Notes under the pieces: generated by a model
Told to the model about the DNA's origin: nothing
Databases searched by the model: none
What the model saw: the letters and a program-made list of their open reading frames with translations, nothing else
Program-made: the position numbers and the translations under genes
Origin: Skeletonema tropicum
Taxonomy: Eukaryota; Bacillariophyta; Thalassiosirophyceae; Thalassiosirales; Thalassiosiraceae
Assembly: GCA_037178625.1 (NCBI GenBank)
Contig: CM074127.1
Coordinates: 5,394,001 to 5,458,000, forward strand
Length of the DNA stretch: 64,000 nucleotides
Reading direction: 5' to 3'
Shown here: positions 10,894 through 21,996 of the stretch, in pieces
Numbering within the stretch: the stretch's first letter is position 1
Layout of the letters: each line of letters starts with the position of its first letter

Positions 10894-11864
10894 CAGATTC
10901 GTCCACTATATACAATACTCTATGTTGCTATTAAAAGCTATTTCTTTTCTTTCGCATTGCTAGCCGTTTCATTGCTCAACCAGGCACCATTGCCTTATTC
11001 GATCAATCGAATTGATTGTAGTTTGACTGTGCGACGCGAAACGACTGTAACATTTGTAACGATTCGACCTTTCCGGGTAACGAAATGTAACAAAAACGTA
11101 ACACGCTAGATAAATTTAAAATTCATTTGCGATTTATTAATAAGCCGTTCGCGGACAACATGAATCGACAGGTCCGTTCGCTAGTTCCCAGATTTTTTTT
11201 TTAGGCGCTCGCGGGTCCCTCCCCGCACGCGCCGGTCTTTCGACGCCATGGCGTAATTCACAGGGGGGGGTTAGGCGATTCGAACTAGGACATAATGAAT
11301 ATAAAGACTGCTTTTGTAATCCTTTTTACATTTTACTTGCCTATTGCACTGTGCAGTGAGGTGACACGAAAGGCTACCAATGCCCAAACTCCAAGAGAAG
11401 CGCAATGGTGCCATGCCTGACGCTGCGGTGAGCATAATGACGTGCTGCGTTCCCACATTGATCCAAAACGTCGAGAGTGGATATATCAAGTGCCACCCTA
11501 AAAGTACCAATAACGCTAGAAGAATCTTTATCAATGTGAAAAGAAATGTCTTGAATGCAATAAGCCACGAAGTCCTTATTACAAGTTAGGAGTTTTTCCA
11601 GATGATGGTAGTAAGCAATATAACCGAACTCTTTATGATTCATTAATTACGAGTTTCGGTGGAGCTTAGCCACCTTCATCAGCGGTTCTAATTGCGTGGA
11701 GCAGGGCACATAAAAGAATGCGTGGAGACAGGCCACAAAAAATTTGAATCAATAAGTCTCAAGAATGAGAAAAGGCGTGGCATCTGTCATTCTTTTTCTA
11801 ACGGTCGTAAGTTTTGAGTTTTGTTGGCATATCGTGGGCGTGGGCCAGCGTACAAGGCATATCT

Positions 11865-11922
11865 TTTCCATCGGGGAGATCCAAAGTAGCGTAGCTACTT
11901 TGGATCCTCCCGATGGAAAAGA
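11865..11922. repeat. Near-perfect inverted repeat (about 58 bp)
   Basis: TTTTCCATCGGG, GGATCCAAAGTAGC and their complements are arranged symmetrically around the centre GTAGCTAC at about 11894. It is a candidate hairpin or the remnant of two abutting element ends. Confidence 0.75.
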
Positions 11923-12029
11923 AGGGGAGGATGGTTTGGCTACCCCTCCGGGGGTAGAAATGATGATACCTTCCTCCCCTTAAACTTGTCTAACTTACGG
12001 TACGATAGGAGATTCCCAAGGTTAAGGTG

Positions 12030-12320
12030 GCGGCTGTAGCAAACTGTCATCTTGTCCGTGGGGAAAGTGGCTTTCTCACATCGGATACTCGTGGGGTGAT
12101 TTGCCCATCGATTGTACCATGTGTTTTTTGCCACAATTCTTGCCAATGTTTCGCACGGGGGTCCTACTGGTGGTAAGGAATATGAAAGTAGATCGAGTCT
12201 CTCTTTCCTTTGACCGTAGGCTTGGACTTGGAAGCTGTCGTGGAGTAGTTGGCAATGTATACTTCAGCATTAGTAATGGCTTTGTCGAAGAGAGGCAGGA
12301 GGTTGGCTGGTTGGTGACCT
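12030..12320 (-). pseudogene. Possible degraded retroelement-derived coding fragment
   Basis: One reverse-strand frame reads as a plausible protein of about 70 residues containing NAEVYIANYST and YFHIPYH, followed by an in-frame TAG and then continued open sequence. The frame lacks a start and cannot be extended cleanly. The style resembles fragments flanking reverse-transcriptase regions in algal genomes, but this is an impression and no catalytic motif is visible. The forward frame 12101-12550 is its antisense. Confidence 0.2.
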
Positions 12321-12804
12321 CTGCTGATGTGTCAATGGTAAAAGTTGAAGATATGGCCATCGGCGTCGTCTCTGTCGGAGCAAAGCTGAAGGATACGAAG
12401 AACGCCTCCCATAAAAAGGCCTTTCTCCAGCTTCTGGTAATGATTGCACTGCATCTGGATCGGAGCATCGGATTGCCGTTTACCAACAACTTAACAGAAC
12501 CAAGCCTGACATTGCTTTGTGCAGTGGAAGTTGTCCATTTCATCAGATGAGTGTCATCATTGGACAGCTTCGGCTTTGGCTTAACGAGCGCAGACTGGGC
12601 TAGACTGGGGCTTCTGACAATAGATAGCGCTCCCTACTCCCTGCTCCCTACTCGCTATGGACTCCATTCCCTGGCAATCGACCTACTCATATACCTACAC
12701 GCAGGCCCATCGAGTTCGCCATTTTAGCATTGCATTGTGCATTGTTCATTCACTGCGCTGATCTCTAGATAAACCCTTCTTGTCAACACGCACAAATTAT
12801 TGCA

Positions 12805-13236
12805 ATGCATCCGCCGACAACATGTTCGTCCTACTCATCTCAGGCTCAGGCTCAGGCTCTTCTCGATCACACGGTTGCGACAACTGCAACAACCAAAAGC
12901 CCGCACCCGCAGCGAAATGATAAAAGTGATATGGATATGGCCGGCAGTTCTCCAAATAATGTCTCGCGCTCCTCTCCACAACTACACAGCGTTGATGTGA
13001 AACCAAATAATTATCAAACGAGTCAACAGCATCAGCAGCAACAACAACAACAACATCAGATGAATAACAATCATCATTATATATCACGCAATGCTACAAA
13101 AATCATCAAGGGTGAAATTCATAACGTTTGTCTCACCATGCGATCTGATCCTCGCTATTATATAAGTAGAAGTACTTCGAACAACTCCTCTTCCGATGGA
13201 GGTGATACAGCAGCAATGATGAGAAGAAGTCGATAG
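12805..13236 (+). CDS. Truncated N-terminal fragment, ARF-GEF (GBF1/GNOM)-like, tandem copy 1
   Basis: A 143-codon frame begins with ATG (MHPPTTCSSYSS). It has a Ser/Thr/Gln-rich start, a polyglutamine tract at about residues 74-88, and the segment IIKGEIHNVCLTMRSDPRYY near residue 103, then a Ser-rich tail and stop. The pattern I-x-G-E-I-x-x-V-x-x-x-(M/I)-(R/K)-x-(D/N)-x-R-(Y/W) is what I know from the beginning of the DCB domain of large ARF guanine-nucleotide exchange factors of the GBF1/GNOM group. The rest of such a protein (DCB, HUS, Sec7) is missing, so this is probably only a copied first exon; whether it is expressed is unknown. Family link is my inference from this short motif. Confidence 0.4.
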   Translation: MHPPTTCSSYSSQAQAQALLDHTVATTATTKSPHPQRNDKSDMDMAGSSPNNVSRSSPQLHSVDVKPNNYQTSQQHQQQQQQQHQMNNNHHYISRNATKIIKGEIHNVCLTMRSDPRYYISRSTSNNSSSDGGDTAAMMRRSR

Positions 13237-13402
13237 ATTCGAATATGAAGATTGTCACCCTCCATTCCCTGGCAATCGACCTACTCATATACCTACACGC
13301 AGGCCCATCGAGTTCGCCATTTTAGCATTGCATTGTGCACTGTTCATTCACTGCGCTGATCTCTAGATAAACCCTTCTTGTCAACACGCACAAATTATTG
13401 CA

Positions 13403-13828
13403 ATGCATCCGCCGACAACATGTTCGTCCTACTCATCTCAGGCTCAGGCTCTTCTCGATCACACGGTTGCGACAACTGCAACAACCAAAAGCCCGCACCC
13501 GCAGCGAAATGATAAAAGTGATATGGATATGGCCGGCAGTTCTCCAAATGATGTCTCGCGCTCCTCTCCACAACTACACAGCGTTGATGTGAAACCAAAT
13601 AATTATCAAACGAGTCAACAGCAACAGCAACAACAACAACAACAACATCTGATGAATAACAATCATCATTATATATCACGCAATGCTACAAAAATCATCA
13701 AGGGTGAAATTCATAACGTTTGTCTCACCATGCGATCTGATCCTCGCTATTATATAAGTAGAAGTACTTCGAACAACTCCTCTTCCGATGGAGGTGATAC
13801 AGCAGCAATGATGAGAAGAAGTCGATAG
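13403..13828 (+). CDS. Truncated N-terminal fragment, ARF-GEF (GBF1/GNOM)-like, tandem copy 2
   Basis: A second copy of the gene at 12805-13236 with 141 codons. It lacks one two-residue (QA) repeat near the start and has a slightly different glutamine tract; the IIKGEIHNVC segment and the Ser-rich tail are unchanged. Frame preservation in both copies suggests either a very recent duplication or selection; the near identity favours recency. Confidence 0.4.
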   Translation: MHPPTTCSSYSSQAQALLDHTVATTATTKSPHPQRNDKSDMDMAGSSPNDVSRSSPQLHSVDVKPNNYQTSQQQQQQQQQQHLMNNNHHYISRNATKIIKGEIHNVCLTMRSDPRYYISRSTSNNSSSDGGDTAAMMRRSR

Positions 13829-13858
13829 ATTCGAATATGAAGATTGTCACCTGTATAT

Positions 13859-14160
13859 TAGTGAGATTACGAAATTTACATGATTCGTTTAGTGTTATGG
13901 GAGTGGATGGCATGTTTTCCTTGTCGAGCAATACTGCTGTTCTTCAGGATCATCTTAAGCTATCGTCTTCCAAGCTCCACGCCGCTCTTGTGTGAAAGCA
14001 CAAGAATAGACACTCACGTTGATCTCTCTTTTGGTAATGAACGAAGGAAGCCACCACACAACTGGCCGCTGGCCGCAGTGCTTGGAAAGATATGAGGACA
14101 TCTCTTAATAACAACATCACGTTTGGATTCTTCTCCGTTGTCTTCTTCTTATTCCTTTGA
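13859..14160 (+). repeat. Right end of the dispersed module
   Basis: The segment 13990-14098 matches 1316-1420 and 6599-6708, and the following 60 bp match 6709-6770 more loosely. It sits directly after the second tandem unit, so the complete module is 5' leader, coding start, then this end. 14161-14515 holds nothing recognisable. Confidence 0.75.
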
Positions 14161-14515
14161 AAATATCAAACCAAATGGGCAATCTCTGCTTTGCTCGACG
14201 AAACTCAACTTCTTTAACTCAAGCTCAAGACGAAGCTTGACACGAGGTCAGCCGTGGGGCAAGTCACTCAAGTGATGTGATGGCTTAACTTACTATTTCG
14301 GCAGACCTGGCACAATCCTAACTTACCTTGATAAAGAAGCTCAACATTGCCCCAGAGAGCTAGTTGAATTGATTGTGTTTGGCACAATAATTCTTGTGTG
14401 AGCTGTGCCACAATTCTTGAGCAATTCGAAACTGATAACAGAAGATCCATCACTCGATGTATGTATATGTATTGCTCGTCATTCTCAGCTCAGGAGAGGA
14501 CTGACTACACAGAGA

Positions 14516-15300
14516 CAGTTTCACTATGATGTGATGTGTGAACGGATTCGAATTCGAATCGAGCTGGGGCCAATCTGGTCTCAGCAGATTGAACTCTTCC
14601 TGGGAAGCATTGCACTCGGCACTCGGCTCAGCAGCGCAAATAGCTATATTTATGTAACAGAAATTTCAAAGTACGTCTGGTGAGCCCTCAAGAGGCGACA
14701 TTATCTATGCTAAGTGATAACGAACATGTGCTGCAGTAGCTATATTTCCCAGATCGCACCCAAATAGCTAGTCTAGTGGACCAGTAGACGCGTTTGGGAG
14801 GTTATATCGTAGATATTTTTTAAGTTATTATCATCTTCGATCTACGATATATCAGGAGTAGGGGGAAACGCTTCTCATGAAGATGGAGCCAAAGCAGGAT
14901 CAGCAGGTTGAAACTCTTGACATCTTTCGTATACGTTTGGATGACTGAAGGTAAAGATAGACGGACGATGAATGAGACACACAATACCAATACAACGCAG
15001 CCGCTTCTTCATCGCGACTTCTCTCAAGTGAAGCGAAATTCGCTCATCAAGGAAGGCCGAGCAAAAGAAAGGGCGAAGGCGGGTATTGTAGTAAGTGCAT
15101 TGCATTATTTGTATCGTACCTATTGTAGGCAGGTAGGGGCCAAAATGAAAGGCAAAAGTAGCAAAAGAACACTCCAGGGATTCCAACGTGGTCCCCTACC
15201 GTAGTACCAACCTGGCCCACAGTCTAATGTAACTTCCACCCTACATAGGATCTTCTGTCATAAATGGGAGTCCTCTTCAGAGGGACTCTGCATTTATGCA
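14516..15300. repeat. Segmental duplication, copy 2
   Basis: This is the second copy of window positions 1-787, same orientation. Its left border is a clean transition at CAGTTTCACTATG, directly following unrelated sequence, and its right border is near ATTTATGCAGAGATA. The overlapping frames on both strands mirror those of copy 1 and are disrupted differently, which argues against coding function. Confidence 0.9.
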
Positions 15301-15591
15301 GAGATAGAGCTGCGATTCTGGGGTGGACGTATGATTCTGATTTTCAGAATCCCACGTCGGCGTGGGATTCTGGGGTGGATGGGAAAGTGGGAATTTGGGG
15401 GTGGGAAAGTGGTGCTTGGACACCCTATTACAACATCATAGCCACTTGATGTCGGTTTTATTTCAGCAATTTTACTCGACTCCGATGTGACAAAAATTCT
15501 ACCTAATGTAGGTAGGAATATGTAGTAGAGGAATGACCAACTTCAAGTTGATTGCTAGCTGATCACCTCCCTATCTCACAGTTAAGCCTTT

Positions 15592-16312
15592 GAAAATAGG
15601 GGGCTAGCCTACCCGATATCGGGGGATTTCCCCCGAAAATCCCCCCACCTGAGTCTAGTAAGCTAAATTCCTGTGGTTTGCGTCTAAATCTAGCCTAGTA
15701 CTCCTATAAGCCCAGACAGTCTCCGTTCCCGCCACCAATTCGTCGGCCGGGCCCATTTTTTAGAGACCTCCACCATGGCGGCCGCCTGACTAGCCCATAA
15801 CTTTAATTTCTACTATAACGGAGATATATGCTGAACCAATGATGCAGACCTGTAGAGTATACTTATGAGATCATATGGTATCCAAGAATCGTACTTATAT
15901 CTTATTTTCTCGCCGAGATATGCATTTTGGGGTTTACTATGGGCATGCCTGCCAAATTTGTCCATCAGTAAAGTTAGACAAGCTCATAGTAAACCCCAAA
16001 ATGCATATCTCGGCGAGAAAATAAGATATTACTACGATTCTTTGATACCATATGCTCTCCTAAACATACTCTACAGGTAAGTATCAATGGTATAGTATAT
16101 ATCTGCTTCATAATAAAAGTTATCGAGAATAAAATATAGGGGCTTAGGCGGCCGTCATGGTGGAGGTCTAAAAAAAATGGGCCCGGCCGACGGATTTGAG
16201 GTCTGTCTGGGCTTATTGGCTAGTTTGGACCATTTTACCCTCATTTAGACGATTTTGCCACCAGATCAGAACCCTCAATATCGGGGTCGCCCCCTCGAAA
16301 CCCTATTTCCAA
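15592..16312. mobile_element. Foldback element with about 350-bp inverted arms
   Basis: The left arm (about 15592-15965) and right arm (about 15990-16312) are complementary with interruptions. Best matched are the inner parts, where GTTTACTATG and CCCCAAAATGCATATCTCGG lie on opposite strands, and the GGCGGCC, CCACCATG and GGGCCCGGCCGACG segments near 15745-15785 and 16150-16195. A short spacer of about 25 bp separates the arms. There is no coding sequence. It ends about 160 bp before the start codon of the AAA ATPase gene and so may carry or disturb that promoter. Confidence 0.8.
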
Positions 16313-16471
16313 GGCCTACTCAGTCCAGTAGTTCTCTTTCGAGTTGTGACTTGCGACCACATAAGTAGAGCAGATTGAAGAGAGCAAGAGAGCTAATAAA
16401 TAAACTCTTGTGACTGCTCTCTCTACTTACATAGAGAGATAAGTAGAGCCTGCTTCGCTTATGGATGTATC

Positions 16472-19400
16472 ATGGAGAAAATCGACATTGATTTCGATGC
16501 TGACGACGACCTGTCCAACCTCGACCTCAATGCAATAATTGGGGAGGGAGAAGATCCTCTCGCCCAGGCCCAGGGCCATCACAATGACTCCTTGCCTGAA
16601 GATTTGGATTTGGCCAGCTTTCGATTTCATAGTAACAATGGAGATGGAGGTGAAGAGCGTAACGGTGAAGCGGCAATGTTTTCATCAACGTCGCTTCGGT
16701 CAGAAATACCTCTGAGGCCAAGCAACAACACGAATAATGCTAATGAAGATGTTCCCCCACAACTGATTGTTATGAAACTTAATGGCACATTTATCTATCG
16801 ATCTGCTCGAGCAGCTGACACAGTGGGCATCAAAGTGATAAATCAAAATAATCATCTTCAGGCTGCCTCTGCCGAGAATAATTTATCTCAATCATCGTCA
16901 AACAACTTCAATCTAACGATGAATAAATTAGTGCATGAAGAAACGGTCTACAAGCTGTTACCATCCGACGTCAACAAACGACAAGTTATTGAAGTGAGTA
17001 CCTTCAATGGCAGCCCTGCGCTGTACTTCAAGTGGGAAGAAGGAATCACATGCGAAGAATGGCTTGATACAGTGAGGAATAACCAGCAGCAAACATCATT
17101 TACTGTCCGCCTACGTGCCGCATTGGCAATTGCAAAAACTTTAACGCAATTCCATCAAAGTCGTGTGGTGTACAATTCATTGACGCTGGAAAATATTGTC
17201 TTGACGCCATTTGAGGGGGACTATTTTTTGGCGTCATTCATTGACTTGTCGGATGCAGTGATATGTAGTGATGAACAGACATTTGATGAGAAGAAGGGGG
17301 CAGATTTGATGAATCTAGGGATTGTTTTGAACCAGTTGTTTCAGACAGATGGGGGAGGGGGTGCTGCTAGTACTAGTATTGGAAGAGGTGGGGGGGGAGG
17401 AGGAGGATTACAAACTCTGGAAGACGAGTTAGTTCAGACACAACAGAGGGAGATGTTACTTCTAATACCAACACTCGTAATGTGAGGAAGCGTGGGAAGC
17501 AGCTCACGCCTGGTGAAGGTCTCCCTCTCTATTTGAGAGCGATTGTATCCGCTCTTCTTGTCGGAGATGACGAAGAGAATGCCTCACAGTTGCGATACGA
17601 ATCCGCGGATGCTGTTTATGAAGATTTGAAGGAAATGACGACGACACAGGCTACTAATAGCAGTGATCGTCGAAGCAGTTGGTTCAAGGAGGCCGAGGTC
17701 GATCATGAGGTTCTCATTTATAACCGTTTGAAGTTACCGAAGGATTTGTTCTATGGGAGAAAAGTTGAAATGTCGATGTTAATGAGTTTGTTGCAATCGG
17801 CAACAATGCTTGGTGATCAGCCTTTGATGGCTCTTATTTCTGGGTATGCTGGGACAGGGTGAGTCTGCCTTTATGATATACCATTTGTTGCATTCTTCTC
17901 TTTTGTTCATCTAAATCATTGACTGTCTTCTCCAATTATATCTGTAAAGAAAATCGACTCTCGTCAAACAAATCAAAAAGCATGTAGCCGATAAGAATGG
18001 ATTCTTCATTGAAGGGAAATTCGACAATTCTGCTCGTCCCGACAAAGTACTAGCTTCAGCACTCGACTCGTTTTTTGCTGATATTAACGTATCAGCACTC
18101 GACTCGTCCTTTGCTGATATTAACGCATCCAACACCACAGAGAATGCATACGTGTCCATGCGATGGCGAATCAGCGACGTGGTAGGATCGGGTGTTAGCT
18201 TCTTATATGACAGCATTCCAAGTTTGCGTCAATTCATGGGCGACGATACGGAAGCTGATAGTGCAGGGAGTGGAAAGATTGCTGGTAATTCGCTGGATCA
18301 GAGATTGAAGTATATGCTTTGCAAGCTGATTAGTGCTATTCCTTGCCGTTATCAAACGTTGGTACTAGTGCTAGATGATTTACAGGTAAGTGTTCGACTT
18401 TGGTCTTCGTGTATATGAATTCTTTGGACTGTCCATTTCATTTGCTAACGTTTGTGTTCTCATGCATGCACTCCTATAGTGGGCCGATGAGATGACGCTG
18501 GGTGTGATCAGGATGTTGATGACAGACCCAGAAATACGTCACTTTTTATTCCTTGGTTGTTATCGTGAGAACGAAGTGAATGAGTCGCACATACTTTCAA
18601 CGAATCTGAACGACATCCGAGAACAGGGAATCAATGTGATGACAATCAAAGTCGGTGCCATAGAGAAGGAGAGTACCAATGCGCTACTCAGTGACGTCAT
18701 GTGCTTGCCACCAAATTTATGTCGACCATTGTGAGTAGAAACAAGTCTGGCATGCTTACACTTACCATCGCTGTAACATTGATTTTTTTTTGCTCATATG
18801 CTTAACTCACATGTTTGATTATCGCCTTGGTTTCTTTCAGGTCAAACATAGTTCATCGGAAGACAGGCGGCGTCATCATGTTTGTTCTGCGGCTGTTGGC
18901 GTCACTCAATGATGAAGGAATAATCTGGTATAGCATAAACTCGCGTCGATGGGTGTTTGATCTCCAAAAGATTGAATTGAAAGAGATGTCTGAAGATGTG
19001 GTGGAGCATATGACAGATCATATGCGTCGCCTTCCCGGGAAAGTGCAGTTAGGTTTGAAGCTGTGTGCTTGCCTCGGACCAAGCTTTGACGCGACATTAC
19101 TGGAGAAGGCACGAAAGGATGCTGCCATTGGCGACGATTTCTTGGAAACTTGCGTTGAAGATGGCTTCCTGCAGACCGAGGGTAGCTCAAGTTATAAGTG
19201 GTCACATGATCAGGTCCAGCAAGCAGCGTACGGCTTGATCCCTACGCAACGAAGGGAGCAATTCCACTTGTTGATTGGTACCAGGTTACTTCTGAGCACA
19301 CCGCCCTCTGAAATGATGAGATACATCTTTCATATTGCCGACAACATCAATAAAGGGGCAAATTTACTTGACAATCTCGAGCAAAAGTATGAAGTGGCAG

Positions 19401-21538
19401 AACTAAATTTGAAAGCGGGTCACAAAATGCGTCAACAGCAAAGCTTTCATTCTGCCGTCAAGTACCTCTTGAGCGGCATCGCTCTTCTTGAGGATGACTC
19501 GTGGAGGACGAAGTATAGCTTGAGCCTTCGTCTATATGATGCAGGTAAGACTTCCTTCATTGTTGTTATATTGTATGTGGTAGTCGCTTTCATCCTCATT
19601 CGTTTCATCTAACCCCTGCGATTTGTTGCAGCTACTGAAGCTTTATGTGTGGTTGGTGACTCTCAGACGCTGAGAGCTTTGGCTGAGAAGCCATTGCATT
19701 ATGCGCGGTGTTTTGGAGACAAACTGATCACTTATAACAACCTCATTCGTGCGTTGTCGTCGTCGGGTAGCTGTGACGAGTGCATTAATACGAGTGTCAG
19801 TGTTTTGTCACAATTGGGGGAGTTCATTCCAACGAATATCACTCATGAAATCTTTTTTGAAGAGGTTGCGAGAGTAAAAGAAGCATTGATTGGACTGTCA
19901 AGACAAGATCTATTATCTCTGCGTGTAATGTCAAATTTCAACAAGTTGACCGCGATGCGATTCCTAAACCACATGTTGATAGTAACGTACGCGTCAAACC
20001 CACTGCTGAATCCAATAATAGTGTTTCGAATGGTGAGAATGACTGTGGAATTTGGTGTGTGTGACATTGCTGCCATTGCCTTTTCATGTTACGGGGCATG
20101 GCTGGCTAGTAGTCTAAATAACGACTACGATGCTGCATTTACAATGGGGCGCGTTGCATCAGATTTGGTAAAGAAAATGGGCAGAGTTGAAATTTTGCCG
20201 CGTGTTCATGCTGTGGTGTATGGCATGATCAATATTTACAAAGAGTAAGATACAACATCAGGCTATCAATTCGTTCAAGAGAGCCGCAAAGAATTAACAT
20301 GTCCGCACTAACATTCCAACATTTTCAAATTTTGTCTATTTGCAGGCCTTGGCAAGCATCATTGTGCAAGCATTCTGAAGCATTCGAGGCGGGATTGGTA
20401 CATGGAGACATGGAGTATGCTGTATCAAATATCTACTTTTACCATACATTGGCGCTTTTTGCTTGCGGGTCAAACCTTCAGGAATCGAGCCAAAGTTTAC
20501 ACAAGCACATACAGCGCGGAGTACAGTAAGTGATCGGTTCACAAAAATCTTATCCTGACAAAATGGTTGCCCTATGCTCATTCATTTCCGATTAATTATT
20601 GTTATCATTCGCTTTATGTAGGTACAACCAACTCGTCTCGGTGAAATCGTTGGCAGTTTTGGAGCAAATGACATTTGATTTGATGGGTGTAGAGAAAAAT
20701 GCATATGATAGTCACTTTGGTGGGATGAATGAGGATGCTGTGTTAGACTTTGCCATTAAGAACAAGTTCTTAAATTTGACGCGAAATATATACCAAAAGA
20801 TAAAATACGTCAAATACATGCGTGGCGATATGGATGCAGCCGCCGATTACTATGACATGCAGCAAGATTTCTACGCTACTTGCGCTGGACAAGCTGCGAA
20901 CGGTGAGTTTGAATTGTAGCATGATATTTTTGAACTTTCTTGCATTCCCTCTTACTGTGTCCTCATTCAAATACCCCGCTGGTTACTTACGTAACATAAT
21001 CTCAGGCCGAACGGTGCTTTTCTCGATCAATACATTTATCGATGGCCTCATAGGTCTAAACTTTGCGCGGAAGCATCGGGATGATAAAGCAAAATGGACC
21101 TATGTAGCTGAAACAGCCATCGCTCTTGTGTCGAAGTGGGCAAAGAGCTGCTCATGGAATTTTGTGAACAAGCTATCTCTTCTCCAGGCTGAATACTTCT
21201 TTCTGAAGGATGATGAACGAGCCTATGGTTGTTACAAAGCATCGATAAAGCAAGCACGAGAGCACAGGTTCAATCACGAGGAGGGCTTGGCACACGAAAA
21301 ACTTGCAACGTATCTACTTCACAAGAGCAAACACGAAGAAGCATTGCAGAACTTTCAGGATGCCAAGAAATGCTATGCAATCTGGCATGCTCATGTTTTA
21401 GTTCAACGTGTTGAGAAGGCCATTGAGTTGTTGTCTAATAATAATGCGTCAACCTCCTATCACGGGTCAAGTCAAGGGAGCGTTCGTCGGGAGACAAGTG
21501 ATGCGATGATTGTAAGCTTGGTACCACATGCTGTTTAG
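16472..21538 (+). CDS. Large pseudokinase plus AAA_16-type ATPase plus TPR-like protein, 8 exons
   Basis: Eight exons: 16472-17858, 17950-18385, 18480-18730, 18841-19544, 19632-20244, 20346-20525, 20622-20902 and 21006-21538, joined by seven GT-AG introns of 87-110 nt that all preserve phase. The product is about 1460 residues. An acidic N-terminus precedes a kinase-like domain (about residues 100-290) in which the usual HRD loop reads YNSLTLENI and DFG reads DLS, so it is probably catalytically dead. Walker A GYAGTGKST is split by intron 1; Walker B LVLDDLQ is followed by WAD across intron 2. The C-terminal half is helical and repeat-like. The same architecture is known from protein kinase/AAA/histidine kinase multidomain regulators, but no histidine kinase is present. 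A single-base frame change is needed at the G tract near 17389-17398: either an assembly error or a real lesion. Exon 2 has a 36-bp tandem duplication (18056-18127). Confidence 0.85.
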
Positions 21539-21996
21539 TGATGGGCAAGGATATTGTCTGATAACCAGATAGCAGGGTAGACATTGTCGCCATTTGGGAG
21601 AGGCCAAATACCATATATAGCCGTGAGCACAATTATGTGTATCCTCAAGTATGTAGCCGCAGAGTTCATAACTTTTGCCACAGGTCTTTTAATAAATAAA
21701 TACACAGATCTCATCTAGGTCTTTTAATAGAGTGCTACTTAGAGGCAGACGAGGTTGTTGAGCGGAGCCAAGGAAAAAGAAGTTTGAAATGATGGTAGGT
21801 TATTATAATATTATATTATTATCATATACAACAATAACACAACCTCAAGAGGTGGTACCTACTGTTGTAAGTTCGACAATAACAGTGCTCTTCAACATAA
21901 CTATTCACAAACTACTTGCTCAACGAATGTTGCAACATAGCACTATACAATGCCTCCCGCTTCCTCTCAATCACATCACTATGTGGTCGTTTCCCA
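21539..21996. other. Convergent intergenic region
   Basis: It lies between the 3' ends of the ATPase gene (plus strand) and the membrane-protein gene (minus strand). AATAAA-like signals occur near 21692. No gene is seen. Confidence 0.5.

Larger units (their letters stand above)
10714..12075. other. Gene-poor stretch with strong palindromes
   Basis: Two hairpin-forming sequences stand out: about 10851-10893 (GCCGACCCCATGCCTGCG mirrored after a short loop) and about 11866-11921 (CTTTTCCATCGGGGAG... mirrored around GTAGCTAC). Short overlapping frames at 11271-11643 on both strands show no domain. I see no gene. Confidence 0.5.
12663..13858 (+). repeat. 598-bp tandem duplication (two units)
   Basis: TCCATTCCCTGGCAATCGACC begins at 12663 and again at 13261. 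The two 598-bp units are almost identical through AAGATTGTCACC. Differences are a 6-bp (one CAGGCT hexamer) contraction and changes in the CAG/CAA tract of the second unit. Each unit carries a putative promoter/5' leader and the same short coding sequence. Confidence 0.95.

Noticed and set aside
11215..11300. Possible tRNA T-arm (GTTCGAATCG on the reverse strand)
   Set aside because: No matching acceptor, D-arm or anticodon arm can be built around it.
12101..12550. 149-codon forward frame and 155-codon reverse frame
   Set aside because: They overlap antisense; another reverse frame is more protein-like and even that is interrupted, so neither is called as a gene.
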